A stretch of DNA of 64,000 nucleotides from CAG-103 sp048217285 (GTDB lineage: Bacteria > Bacillota > Clostridia > Oscillospirales > Oscillospiraceae): NCBI GenBank assembly GCA_048217285.1, contig DBFWVW010000067.1:1-64000 (forward strand), in the 5' to 3' direction. Each line of letters starts with the position of its first letter. Position 1 is the stretch's first letter. This document shows positions 23,709 to 32,200 of the stretch, piece by piece. The notes beneath the pieces were generated by a model. The model made no database searches and had not been told where the DNA came from. It was given only the letters and a program-made list of their open reading frames with translations. The position numbers were made by a program, and so were the translations under genes.

Positions 23709-23757
23709 TCAGCCCCGCCTTTTTGCACCATGAAAAGCCGTCTCCTTGAGGAGAAGG
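23709..23757 (+). repeat. Dispersed repeat, copy 2
   Basis: Identical over 49 bases to 22556-22604. Downstream the element seems to continue with the hairpin CACGGCG-GTA-CGCCGTG (23761-23777), which copy 1 lacks. The 1.15 kb between the copies holds the HNH gene. Confidence 0.85.
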
Positions 23758-23848
23758 TGGCACGGCGGTACGCCGTGACGGATGAGGTGGTTCCGGAGAA
23801 AAATGGCATTTCCGCATCCTCCTGTAGTGCCCCGCCCACTGGAATGTG

Positions 23849-23877
23849 TTGAAAACCGGAGGGTAAGGGCGTATACT
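23849..23877 (+). promoter_or_regulatory. mscS promoter
   Basis: TTGAAA (23849-23854), 17-bp spacer, TATACT (23872-23877), 37 bases before the TTG start of mscS. Confidence 0.7.
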
Positions 23878-23913
23878 AAGCAGCAGATTATCCACGAAAG
23901 GGGAGACCGCCAT

Positions 23914-24792
23914 TTGAATACGGACACCTATCAGAATGCGCTCGAATCCACGAAAGACAGCATCGAGGACGTGAACAACGCCATCGGCTTCAGCCTCGGC
24001 AGTCTTACGCTCGAAAAGCTCATCACCTCCGCCATCACGCTCGTGATCTGCGTGCTCGTCATCTGGCTCGTCATGCGCGTCGCACGGCGCATTTCACAGC
24101 ACTCGCGCCTGTCGGAGAGCCTGAGCAAGTTCATCCTCAAGGTGCTCAAGATCGCGCTGGAATTCATGGCCATCCTCATCGTGGCCGACAGCCTCGGCTT
24201 TAATGTCACGGCGCTGCTGGCCGTGTTCAGTCTGCTCGGTCTGGCTTTGTCGCTCTCGGTGCAAAACTGCCTGTCCAACGCCATGAGCGGCATCACCATT
24301 CTGCTCACGCGGCCGTTCGAGGACGGCGATTTCATCGAGGCCGGCGATGTGAGCGGCACGGTGCGGGACATCGGGCTGATCTATACGCAGCTGTGCACGC
24401 TGGATAACAAGGACATTTACGTGCCGAACAGCGACCTCTCCGCGTCCAAGATCGTCAACTACAGCCGCGAGCCGCAGCGCCGCGTGGACCTGACCTTCGG
24501 CGCGGACTATACCTGCCGCCCGGAACAGGTGAAGGCGGCGCTCCATAACGCCGTTTCACTCGTGCCCGGCATCCTGCCGGAGCCGGAGCCGTTCGTGCGC
24601 GTGTCAGGCTATGGGGAGAGCAACATCGAGTACACCGTGCGCGTCTGGTGCAAAACGGCGGATTACTGGACCGTATATTATGACCTCATGGAGGCCGCCG
24701 GTGCGGCGTTTGACGCGCACGGCGTGTCCATGTCCTACCCGCAGATGAACGTGCACGTGCTCGATACGCCGGAAAGCACAAAAAAGGATTGA
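23914..24792 (+). CDS. mscS: MscS-family mechanosensitive ion channel
   Basis: 292 residues from a TTG at 23914 preceded by AAGGGGAG; the only upstream ATGs fall within the repeat and ahead of the promoter. Membrane spans at about 28-52 and 75-95, then the pore helix TALLAVFSLLGLALSLSVQN and LSNAMSGITILLTRPFEDGDFIEAG leading into the beta domain (GTVRDIGLIYTQLCTLDNKDIYVPNSDLS). The channel releases solutes on hypo-osmotic shock. The next gene, rpsF, has its own promoter inside the end of this gene. Confidence 0.94.
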   Translation: MNTDTYQNALESTKDSIEDVNNAIGFSLGSLTLEKLITSAITLVICVLVIWLVMRVARRISQHSRLSESLSKFILKVLKIALEFMAILIVADSLGFNVTALLAVFSLLGLALSLSVQNCLSNAMSGITILLTRPFEDGDFIEAGDVSGTVRDIGLIYTQLCTLDNKDIYVPNSDLSASKIVNYSREPQRRVDLTFGADYTCRPEQVKAALHNAVSLVPGILPEPEPFVRVSGYGESNIEYTVRVWCKTADYWTVYYDLMEAAGAAFDAHGVSMSYPQMNVHVLDTPESTKKD

Positions 24793-24816
24793 CTTTCCCG
24801 CTTTTTCAGGTATAAT
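24789..24816 (+). promoter_or_regulatory. rpsF-ssb-rpsR promoter
   Basis: TTGACT (24789-24794), 16-bp spacer, TATAAT (24811-24816); near-consensus. It overlaps the mscS stop. The leader to the start at 24899 is about 75 bases and could hold the S6:S18 autoregulatory element, though I did not resolve its fold. Confidence 0.8.
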
Positions 24817-24898
24817 AATATAGCCTGTGTGTTGACATGGGCGATCCTTGCTCTCATTTGAGATGAGGGCCACTAGACCAGAAGGAGGTGCAACTGAA

Positions 24899-25195
24899 AT
24901 GGCAAAAACCACCGAAAAGTACGAACTGATGTATATCATCAACCCCAACCTGTCGGAGGAAGAGACTGCAGCAGTCGTCGAGAAGTTCAAGGCGCTTGTC
25001 GAGCAGAACGGCACGCTGGAGGAAATGGAGGAGATGGGTAAGCGCAAGCTCGCTTACGAGATCAACTACATTTCTGAGGGCTACTACGTGCTCGTCAAGT
25101 TCACCAGCGGCCCGGATTTCCCGGCCGAGCTGGACCGTGTGCTGGGCATCACGGACGGTATTCTCCGCTCCCTGATCACCCGTCGTCCGGAATAA
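24899..25195 (+). CDS. rpsF: 30S ribosomal protein bS6
   Basis: 98 residues, ATG 24899 with AAGGAGGT ahead. The ferredoxin-like fold is recognisable from YELMYIINPNLSEEET at the N-terminus and MGKRKLAYEINYISEGYYVLVKF in the centre; ends ITDGILRSLITRRPE. bS6 pairs with bS18 on the platform of the 30S subunit. First gene of the conserved rpsF-ssb-rpsR operon. The longer in-frame reading from 24848 is rejected in favour of the strong ribosome site. Confidence 0.97.
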   Translation: MAKTTEKYELMYIINPNLSEEETAAVVEKFKALVEQNGTLEEMEEMGKRKLAYEINYISEGYYVLVKFTSGPDFPAELDRVLGITDGILRSLITRRPE

Positions 25196-25207
25196 GGAGG
25201 TACGGCG

Positions 25208-25678
25208 ATGCTGAACCACATTGTGCTCATGGGCCGTCTGACCCGTGACCCCGAGCTTCGTTATACCCAGTCCCAGATTCCTGTGGCGTCGTTCACGCTG
25301 GCGGTCGACCGCGATTTCGGCGGTCGGGACGGCGGCGAGAAGCAGACGGACTTCATCGACATTGTCGCCTGGAGAAGCACGGCGGAGTTCGTCTCCAAGT
25401 ACTTCACCAAGGGCAGCATGGCCGCCGTGAGCGGCCGCCTGCAGATCCGCGACTGGACCGACCGTGAAGGCGGCAAGCGCCGCAGTGCGGAGGTCGTGGC
25501 GGACAATGTCTACTTTGGCGAGAGCAAGCGCCGCGACGGCGGTGATGTGTCTCGCCCGGCAGCGCCGAGTGCATCGGCTCCGGCTCACCGCGGCAGCTAT
25601 GGCGGATATGACAATGTCCCCCAGGGCGGCAGCGCGTTTTCCGAGCTGGACGACGATGACGGCGATCTGCCGTTCTGA
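25208..25678 (+). CDS. ssb: Single-stranded DNA-binding protein
   Basis: 156 residues. OB-fold domain about 1-105 (MLNHIVLMGRLTRDPELRYT, FTLAVDR, DFIDIVAWRSTAEFVSKYF, GRLQIRDW), then a flexible Gly/Ser/Pro-rich tail and the acidic C-terminal tip ELDDDDGDLPF, which docks replication and repair proteins. Located between rpsF and rpsR as in most Firmicutes; 12 bases after rpsF. Confidence 0.97.
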   Translation: MLNHIVLMGRLTRDPELRYTQSQIPVASFTLAVDRDFGGRDGGEKQTDFIDIVAWRSTAEFVSKYFTKGSMAAVSGRLQIRDWTDREGGKRRSAEVVADNVYFGESKRRDGGDVSRPAAPSASAPAHRGSYGGYDNVPQGGSAFSELDDDDGDLPF

Positions 25679-25702
25679 TTTTGATAAAGGAGGATTACAG
25701 TC

Positions 25703-25942
25703 TTGGCTTTTGACAGAGATAAGAGCAAGAACCGCAAACGCAGAAAAGTTTGCCAGTTCTGTGTGGACAAGTGCACTTATATCGACTACAAAGACACCGC
25801 GAAGCTTCGCCGCTTCCTGTCCGAGCGCAGCAAGATTCTGCCGCGCCGCACGACCGGCACCTGCGCGATGCATCAGCGCGAGCTCACCGAGGCTATCAAG
25901 AGAGCGCGTCAGATCGCCCTCCTGCCGTACGTGACCGACTGA
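25703..25942 (+). CDS. rpsR: 30S ribosomal protein bS18
   Basis: 79 residues with a TTG start at 25703, preceded by AAAGGAGG (25686-25693). Zinc-type (C+) form: CQFCVDKC near the N-terminus and a further CAMHQ. The conserved core YIDYKDTAKLRRFLSERSKILPRRTTG is unmistakable. Binds with bS6 to the central domain of 16S rRNA. The next in-frame ATG would delete the core, so the TTG start is firm. Confidence 0.97.
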   Translation: MAFDRDKSKNRKRRKVCQFCVDKCTYIDYKDTAKLRRFLSERSKILPRRTTGTCAMHQRELTEAIKRARQIALLPYVTD

Positions 25943-25960
25943 GTTTCTGTTCACAGACGC

Positions 25961-25995
25961 AAACAGCCCCCATCATCCGATGGGGGCTGTTTTTG
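25961..25995. terminator. Terminator between rpsR and the LysR gene
   Basis: AAACAGCCCCCAT / ATGGGGGCTGTTT arms then TT; serves both convergent genes. Confidence 0.88.
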
Positions 25996-26014
25996 CTTGC
26001 TGTTTTATGTTGCT

Positions 26015-26920
26015 TCAGTCGTCGAGGTGCAGCGGAATGTTTTCGACCTGCGCGATGACGGAAACCATGGCGCGGATCTGCGGTGTGAGCACTTTGTCGC
26101 GGTGGTGCACCAGCTGGCTCCACTGCTCCATGTGGCAGTCTGTGACCGGCAGAATGATGAGCCGACCCTCTTGCGCGCGGCGGCGCGCCGTGTAGCGTGG
26201 CAGCACCGACAGGTAGGGGTTGTGCTCGAGCAGTTGCATGACCATGCTCGTGCTCTCCAGCTCCAGAAACGGCCGGATCGAAAGCTTCTGGTGTGCCAGT
26301 TCCATATCAAACTGGTGGCGATAGCTGTTGAACTGCGGCATGAGCACGAACGGCTCGTTGACGAGGTCGGCCAGCTTGAGGTGCTTGGCGGCGGCGAACG
26401 GATGCTTGGGGCTCGCAACAATGACGATCTCCTGCGGGCACTCGAACAGCTTGACGCGCTGCGCGTCATAGCCCATGTCGTCGAGCGTATAGATCAGGTC
26501 AACCTCATTGTGCATGAGCATATCCGAGAGCGTTTTCGTATCGCCCTCGACCAGTTGTGTGTTTACGTGCGGACAGCGCTCATGATACAGCGGCAGGATC
26601 TCTCCAAAGCTGGCCGTCATGATCGATTCGATCGTGCCGATGCGCAGCGTGCCGGTCAGGTCGCGCTCCTGCACCGTGAAGGACACGGCGCGCGCTGCGG
26701 CCGATACGACATCGCGCGCATAGGGGATAAACTCCTGACCGTAGTGGGTGATGGATACGGTTTTACCGATGCGGTCGAACAGACGCACGCCCAGCTCGTT
26801 TTCGAGCTGCTGGACCTGAACCGTAACAGCGGACTGGGAATACCCCAGGGATTCTGCGGCCTTGGAGAAGCTTTGAAGCTGCGCGACCTTTAAAAATGTG
26901 GTCAGCAAACGAAGTTCCAT
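26015..26920 (-). CDS. LysR-family transcriptional regulator
   Basis: 301 residues. N-terminal winged HTH (MELRLLTTFLKVAQLQSFSK, AAESLGYSQSAVTVQVQQLE) and a two-lobed effector domain (TLRIGTIESIMTASFGEILP onward). Effector unknown; the family senses small organic molecules. A candidate promoter on the minus strand reads TTGACG, 18 bp, TATTAT (forward 26968-26997). The divergent neighbour is a 62-residue membrane protein at 27217, the natural regulatory target by position, though unusually small for one. Confidence 0.94.
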   Translation of the reverse strand: MELRLLTTFLKVAQLQSFSKAAESLGYSQSAVTVQVQQLENELGVRLFDRIGKTVSITHYGQEFIPYARDVVSAAARAVSFTVQERDLTGTLRIGTIESIMTASFGEILPLYHERCPHVNTQLVEGDTKTLSDMLMHNEVDLIYTLDDMGYDAQRVKLFECPQEIVIVASPKHPFAAAKHLKLADLVNEPFVLMPQFNSYRHQFDMELAHQKLSIRPFLELESTSMVMQLLEHNPYLSVLPRYTARRRAQEGRLIILPVTDCHMEQWSQLVHHRDKVLTPQIRAMVSVIAQVENIPLHLDD

Positions 26921-27216
26921 AGGCGATGCCTCCTTATCCCGATTTGGTTCCGTTTTTTCTCGAGTTTATAATACGTCGCAAATCCGGCCTGCGTCAAGCT
27001 TTTTTTCGGATATCCAACGCATGGCAGGAATAGATTGACAGGAAATTATCATTTTTGCGAAAGCATATCATGATTTTTTTGAATTGAATCGAAAACGCAA
27101 AACGTACCTTTCAAAATTGTGAATTTTACAACAAGCGAGTGATATGCTATCATGCAATTGTAAGCAAGGGGACCTGGAAACGGCCCCAAAATTCAAAAAA
27201 TCAGGAGGTAGCTGCT
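26921..27216. promoter_or_regulatory. Divergent control region of the LysR gene and the 62-residue protein
   Basis: AT-rich. Minus-strand promoter at 26968-26997 (see LysR). Plus-strand promoter TTTACA (27125-27130), 17-bp spacer, TATCAT (27148-27153). TTTCAAAATTGTGAA lies just upstream of the -35 box (about 27109-27123) and resembles the block before nifJ. Confidence 0.6.
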
Positions 27217-27405
27217 ATGAAAAGCATTTGGCTGAGCATTCTTGCATTCGTTGCGTTCCTTGCGATCGAGATCACCGCTGTCTCCTTTATGAGCGCGTAT
27301 TCTGCCGGTTCCGCCGCGATGGCGCTGCTGGGTGTGCTTGCGCTCGTGATCGGCGGCATTTACACGGCCCTGCTTGGCAGAGACATTGTGAGTATCAAGC
27401 GCTGA
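27217..27405 (+). CDS. 62-residue two-span membrane protein
   Basis: ATG 27217 with AGGAGG at 27203-27208. Two hydrophobic segments (about residues 4-24, SILAFVAFLAIEITAVSF, and 31-52, GSAAMALLGVLALVIGGIYT) joined by a short turn, with a basic end (SIKR). No known motif. The strong ribosome site, clean promoter and following terminator make it a genuine gene. Divergence from a LysR regulator suggests inducible expression; function unknown. Confidence 0.8.
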   Translation: MKSIWLSILAFVAFLAIEITAVSFMSAYSAGSAAMALLGVLALVIGGIYTALLGRDIVSIKR

Positions 27406-27459
27406 GCCGATCCTTTCTTTGCTATTTTTCATCCATTTCTGTTTTTTCCTCTATGGTTT

Positions 27460-27480
27460 CCGGGAGTAACCGCCTCCCGG
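27460..27480. repeat. First of two tandem hairpins after the 62-residue gene
   Basis: CCGGGAG-TAACCGC-CTCCCGG. The second hairpin (27511-27549) has a similar GTAACCGCC loop, so the pair looks like a duplication. No T-run follows this first one. Confidence 0.6.
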
Positions 27481-27510
27481 TGACCGCCCCAACGTGCGGT
27501 TTTCCGCATG

Positions 27511-27549
27511 AAAAAATCTCCTCCCGTAACCGCCGGGAGGAGATTTTTT
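27511..27549. terminator. Terminator before the first B12 riboswitch unit
   Basis: AAAAAATCTCCTCCC and GGGAGGAGATTTTTT arms; isolates the 62-residue gene from the riboswitch unit. Confidence 0.9.
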
Positions 27550-27575
27550 TATTTGCGCCTGTGCCCGGAAGGAGA

Positions 27576-27604
27576 TTTACAATTGTGCCGGACTGTGATA
27601 CACT
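27576..27604 (+). promoter_or_regulatory. Promoter of riboswitch unit 1
   Basis: TTTACA (27576-27581), 17-bp spacer, TACACT (27599-27604), about 20 bases ahead of the aptamer. The same hexamers, spacer length and flanking GCCGGACTGTGA occur before unit 2. Confidence 0.75.
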
Positions 27605-27625
27605 ACGGCTGAAACTGCATATTGC

Positions 27626-27837
27626 GCAGCCTTCGCCGCTTCGGGCGGCAGGGGGAATGCGGGTGCAAAGCCCCGCGAGTCGGTCACTGTGAAGCCGCCG
27701 GAAGGCGGATGAGTCAGAGCTCCCGAAGGCTGCAGGCATTTCCGCCGGAACCGGAAGCTGTATGGCTGAACGAAGGAATTTCGTCCAGCCGGTTTTGCTG
27801 CAGCTGCCTGCCGATCCCGGCGGGCAGAAATTTTTTT
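27626..27837 (+). promoter_or_regulatory. Cobalamin riboswitch 1 with terminator platform
   Basis: Aptamer 27626-27733: closing stem GCAGCCTTCG (27626-27635) / CGAAGGCTGC (27724-27733), core GGGAAtgcGGGTGCAAAG, then GTCACTGTGA and the B12-box AGTCAGAgctCCC. Expression platform: hairpin CTGCCTGCCG-ATCC-CGGCGGGCAG (27804-27827) followed by seven T (27831-27837), that is, an intrinsic terminator just before the AGGAGG of the next gene. Expected behaviour from the class: cobalamin binding ends transcription. Which corrinoid form is preferred cannot be read from the sequence. Confidence 0.92.
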
Positions 27838-27854
27838 CAGGAGGAACCAACAAC

Positions 27855-28856
27855 ATGAAAAAACGGTTTTTGGCGCTGCTGCTGGTGCTGACGCTGGTCT
27901 TCAGCCTCATGCCGGCGGCACTGGCTGCGGATGCGGCGGACCCGACGGGTGTAACGGGTGTAACGGGCGGATGCGCCGTCACGTTCCAGCTGCACACGGA
28001 CACGGACGATTGGATCCAGCCGACCACGGTTGCCAATCTGCCTGAGGGCGCAACGGTATTCGAAGTGTTCCGGCAGGTGCTGGCTGCCGAGGGCTATACG
28101 TATGAATGCTCTGATCAGTACTGCTATGTGCAGGCGGTCACTGCGCCGGATGGCACCAGAGTCGCAGAGCTCAGCAAGGGGCAGAACTCCGGCTGGCTTT
28201 TCCGCGTCAACGGGGATATCCCGGATGTGGCTATGGACGCCTACCGGCTCGAGGACGGGGATGAGATCGAGGTGTTCTTCACTGCGGATTATCTGCTCGA
28301 GCCCGGCATGGTCCTGCCGTTTACCGATGTGTCGTGGGATCACTGGGCGTACACCGCCATCAAGCGTATGTATACCCGCAGCCTCATGGTCGGCGTGAGC
28401 GATACGACCTTTGCACCCGAGCAGACGCTCACCCGCGCCATGCTCGCGGGCATCCTCTATACCAGAGCCGGGTCGCCGGCGGTCACGGCGGACAATCCGT
28501 TCTCGGATGTTCCGGCCGGCCAGTGGTATACGAACGCGGTCATTTGGGCGGCGGCCAACGGAATCGTTGCCGGCTGCGGTGACGGCACGTTCCAGCCTGA
28601 GGCGGCAGTCACGCGTGCACAGGCGGCCGTCATGCTCTGCGGCTTTGCGGCTTTTCATAACGAGAATGTGACGGTGCGCGCCGACCTTGCTGCCTTCGCC
28701 GATGCGGCGGACGTTCCGTCCTGGGCGCTGGCCGAGATGCAGTGGGCCGTTGCCATGCAGCTCATCTCCGGCCGCGACGGTAAGCTCCTCGCACCGAACG
28801 CCGCGACGACCCGCGCCGAGATGGCTTCCATCCTCAGCGCTTATATCCGCAAATAA
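27855..28856 (+). CDS. Secreted DUF4430 (transcobalamin-like) protein with SLH repeats
   Basis: 333 residues, ATG 27855 after CAGGAGG. Signal peptide 1-24 (LLLVLTLVFSLMPAALA, cleavage after A-L-A). DUF4430 domain about 41-148: VTFQLHTDTDDWIQPTTVAN, SKGQNSGWLFRVNGDIPD, LEDGDEIEVFFTADY. This family is the C-terminal, ligand-capping domain type of transcobalamin. Three SLH repeats follow (about 155-333; FTDVSWDHWAYTAIKRM, FSDVPAGQWYTNAVIWAAANG, FADAADVPSWALAEMQWA), which bind cell-wall polymers. Together with the riboswitch this implies a wall-attached B12-binding protein; binding itself is inferred. The DUF4430 and SLH parts closely match the C-terminus of the next gene. Confidence 0.93.
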   Translation: MKKRFLALLLVLTLVFSLMPAALAADAADPTGVTGVTGGCAVTFQLHTDTDDWIQPTTVANLPEGATVFEVFRQVLAAEGYTYECSDQYCYVQAVTAPDGTRVAELSKGQNSGWLFRVNGDIPDVAMDAYRLEDGDEIEVFFTADYLLEPGMVLPFTDVSWDHWAYTAIKRMYTRSLMVGVSDTTFAPEQTLTRAMLAGILYTRAGSPAVTADNPFSDVPAGQWYTNAVIWAAANGIVAGCGDGTFQPEAAVTRAQAAVMLCGFAAFHNENVTVRADLAAFADAADVPSWALAEMQWAVAMQLISGRDGKLLAPNAATTRAEMASILSAYIRK

Positions 28857-28869
28857 GTATCGGAATCAG

Positions 28870-28899
28870 CACCCCCGGACTTCGGTTCGGGGGTGTTTT
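28870..28899 (+). terminator. Terminator after the first SLH protein
   Basis: CACCCCCGGA / TTCGGGGGTG hairpin then TTTT. Confidence 0.8.
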
Positions 28900-28953
28900 G
28901 CGTTCGTGATGACTGCGTAAGTCGTTTCCGAACCTTTGTGGTCGGGAAAAGCA

Positions 28954-28982
28954 TTTACAACCGCGCCGGACTGTGATACACT
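28954..28982 (+). promoter_or_regulatory. Promoter of riboswitch unit 2
   Basis: TTTACA (28954-28959), 17-bp spacer, TACACT (28977-28982); a copy of the unit 1 promoter. Confidence 0.75.
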
Positions 28983-29003
28983 ACAACCGAAACTGTATAT
29001 TGC

Positions 29004-29214
29004 GCAGCCTTCGCCGCTTCGAGCGGCAGGGGGAATGAGGGTGCAAAGCCCCGCGAGTCGGTCACTGTGAAGCCGCCGGAAGGCGGATGAGTCAGAATAC
29101 CCGAAGGCTGCAGGCATTTCTGCCGGAACCGGAAGTTGCATGGCTGAACGAAGGAATTTCGTTCGGCCGGTTTTGTTGCACCTGTCCGCCGATTCCGGCG
29201 GGCAGAATTTTTTT
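29004..29214 (+). promoter_or_regulatory. Cobalamin riboswitch 2 with terminator platform
   Basis: Aptamer 29004-29111 with the same 10-bp closing stem as riboswitch 1, core GGGAAtgaGGGTGCAAAG, GTCACTGTGA and the B12-box AGTCAGAATACCC, which is closer to consensus than in unit 1. Platform hairpin CTGTCCGCCG-ATTC-CGGCGGGCAG (29182-29205) then seven T (29208-29214). Nearly identical to riboswitch 1 across about 200 bases, so the whole promoter-riboswitch-signal-peptide module was duplicated. Confidence 0.93.
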
Positions 29215-29232
29215 GTTTTGGGAGGAAAGTAC

Positions 29233-32200
29233 ATGAAAAAACGGTTACTGGCTCTGCTGCTGGTGCTGACGATGGTGTTCAGCCTCATGCCGGCAGCGCT
29301 GGCCGCGGACACGGTGGATGTGTCTGCCCTGCCGGAGTATACGGCGGGCGCGGATACGAGCACCGGCGCCGCGTACAAGCTCAGCACGGAGGAGAGCCTG
29401 CGGGCCTTCGCCGCCGCAGTCAAGGCAGATGACGGAAACGGTACATACAATCTTTCCGGCGTTTCGTTCTATCTTGCCGGTGACATCGCCCTTACCGGCA
29501 CATGGACGCCGGTTGGCAGCACGGCAGCCTATGTCGGTGATTTCTTTGCCGGGACGTTCGATGGCTGCGGCCATACGATCAGCGGCCTGAACGTGCAGGG
29601 CAGCACGACCAATCAGGGCTTGTTTGCTACAATCAATCAGGCGACGATCCGCAATCTGAACGTATCCGGTACGGTCAGCAGCTCTTCCAATTATGTGGGC
29701 GGCATCGTTGGTAAGGCGCAGGCGGGCACCATCGAGAACTGCAGCTTTTCCGGCAGCGTTTCCAGCAGCAAGAGCGGCGCTTATGTCGGCGGCATTGCCG
29801 GCGGACTCAACAGCAACAATGTTACGATCAGCGGCTGCGCGAACGCGGCCTCGGTCACCGGCGGCTGCGCCGGCGGCATCCTTGGCTACGGCGGCAGCAA
29901 CAAGGTCACGAAGGTCACGATCGAAAACTGTTATAATGCCGGCAGCATTACCGGTTCCAGCAAGGCGGGCGGTATTGTCGGCCAGCTGAGCAAAGGCACC
30001 ATCGAAAACTGCTACAGCATTGGCACCATCGACGGCGCGGCGACGCAGAAAGGCGGCATTTTCGCCTTCAGCAATGCCACAATTAAGAATTGCTATTACA
30101 CGCTGCCGGAGACGGAATCCGTCGGCGGAACGGCTGCACCGGCCACGCAGATCACCGCTCCCGACGGTCTTGCGGACAAGCTTGGCAACGCTTTCAAAGA
30201 GGATACGGCAGGGGCAAACAACGGCTACCCCATCCTCGTCTGGCAGGCGGGCGAAGTGGCCCAGCCCGACCCGCGCATCGAGCTGAGCGGCCCGGACACG
30301 CTCTGGCGCACTGCAAATGACGCGCAGCCGCAGGCGACGATCACCGCCAGCTGCAAGGACATGGACGAGAACACGCACGTTGACTGGACGCTGACAGAGG
30401 GCGAGAGCATTGTCACGCTCGAGACGCCGGAGGGCGCGGGCGCGGCCAACCAGTCCGTGATCGTCAGGGCGGTGGCCGGCGGCGCCGGTAAGGCGGTCGT
30501 CACGGCCAGCACGGCTGACGGCATCACGGCAAGCCTTACGATCTATGTCATTCCTCAGATCACGACCGTGGAGCTTGACGGCGTTGCCGCCGTGGGCGAG
30601 ACGGTGCGCGCCAAGGTGAATGTCCTCGGCGGCGGAGAGTATGACTACGCAAACTTCCCGGCGCTGAAGATCGCGTGGCGCTATCTCACGGACGCGGACT
30701 ACAGCGCGGGCAACACCGGCACCAACGCGTATAAAGAGATCACCGGTACGACCGGCCGGGCGTACACCATCCCGGAGAACATGGCGGGCAACTACCTGTC
30801 CTTCCTGCTCTATGACACGGTCTCCGGAGAATACAAGATGCTCAGCAGCCCGGTACGCATCGCCTCGGCGGAGGAGCGGCTGCTCCAGGCTGATGCCTCG
30901 GCGCTGACGATCGACACTTCGGACATCCGCGCGGCCGCGACGCTTAAGCTGCCGGCGAGCGGGGCCGTGAACAGCTCGGCCATCACGTGGACGAGCTCGG
31001 ACAGAAGCATCATCGACCCGGCGACCGGCGCCGTGACCCTACCGGCTGCCGGTATCCGGACCGTCACCCTTTCGGCGACCCTCACGCGCGGCGATGCCAC
31101 TGCGCACCGCAATTTTGATATTCGCGTCTGGTCACAGGCGGAGCTCAACAAGGAAGCCGCCAAGAGCGAGCTGCAGAAGCTTGTGGAGCGGCTCGACGGC
31201 ACCATCACCCTGACGCCGGAATACGGTCAGGACACGAACGTGAACACGATGCTCAGCGTGAAGCTCAACGACGGCAGCATCGCGGTCAGCGTTGCCAATG
31301 TGGAGGAAGTTTCCGGCGGTGCGGGCGTCGCTGCCGACGGCACGATCACTTACTATTACGTCGACCCGAACACCACGCCGCTCATGCACTGCGGTAGCTA
31401 TTGCGTCACGTTTACACTCAGCAAGGCCGGCGCGGCCGAGCAGCTGAAGGTTCCGGTTATTATCGGCTGGGACGTGCAGCGTGTGCGCGATGCGATCTCC
31501 GGTGAAATCACGAGCCGGCTGACCACCGAGGGCCTGTGCGCCGCCGGGGAGGACCCGAACCTGCTCACGCAGGATCTGACGCTGCCCAAGATCATCGACG
31601 GCAAGAAGTGGGCGCTCATCTCCTGGACGTCCAGCGATCCGACGGCGATCGCTGTCAGCGACAAAAATCAGCAGACGGCGGGCACGCTCTTTGATCCCTA
31701 TGTCGGCGTGGTCAAGACGCCCGCACAGGACAAGACCGTCACCCTCACCGCGACTGTGACCTTCCAGCTCACGGATACGCAGGAGCAGGCCATCACCGTC
31801 AGCAAGGTCTTTACCGTGACCGTCAAGGGGCAGGAGACGACCGTGCGCGAGGATCTGCTGGCCAAGCTCGACGCGGGCTTTGCCGCCTACGGCGGTCTGC
31901 GCGACGCCGTGACCGGTGAGCTGCTCACACAGCGCGACGGCAAGTACCTCGCCGCAAACGATATTCACTTCCCGACCACGCGCGATTTCGGCGTGGACGG
32001 CAGGTATACGCCTGTCACCATCACGAGCAGCGATGAAGACACCCTCGTGCCGCCGGATGTGAACAATGCCGCGCGCGTGGAAGTTTACCGTCCGCTGCCC
32101 GGGGAAGCGGCAAAAGATGTCACCGTGACGGTGGCGCTCACGGATTCCGACAGCGGTGTGACGGCGGAGCGCAGCTTCGTGATCGAGGTCCAGCCGCTCA

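Noticed and set aside
23329..23733. 134-codon plus-strand open frame after the HNH gene
   Set aside because: Low-complexity Arg/Pro/Ala reading of a GC-rich tract, crossing the large inverted repeat and entering the dispersed repeat.
24817..24898. S6:S18-binding leader structure before rpsF
   Set aside because: Expected from the family in many bacteria, but I could not fold a convincing match by eye in this leader.
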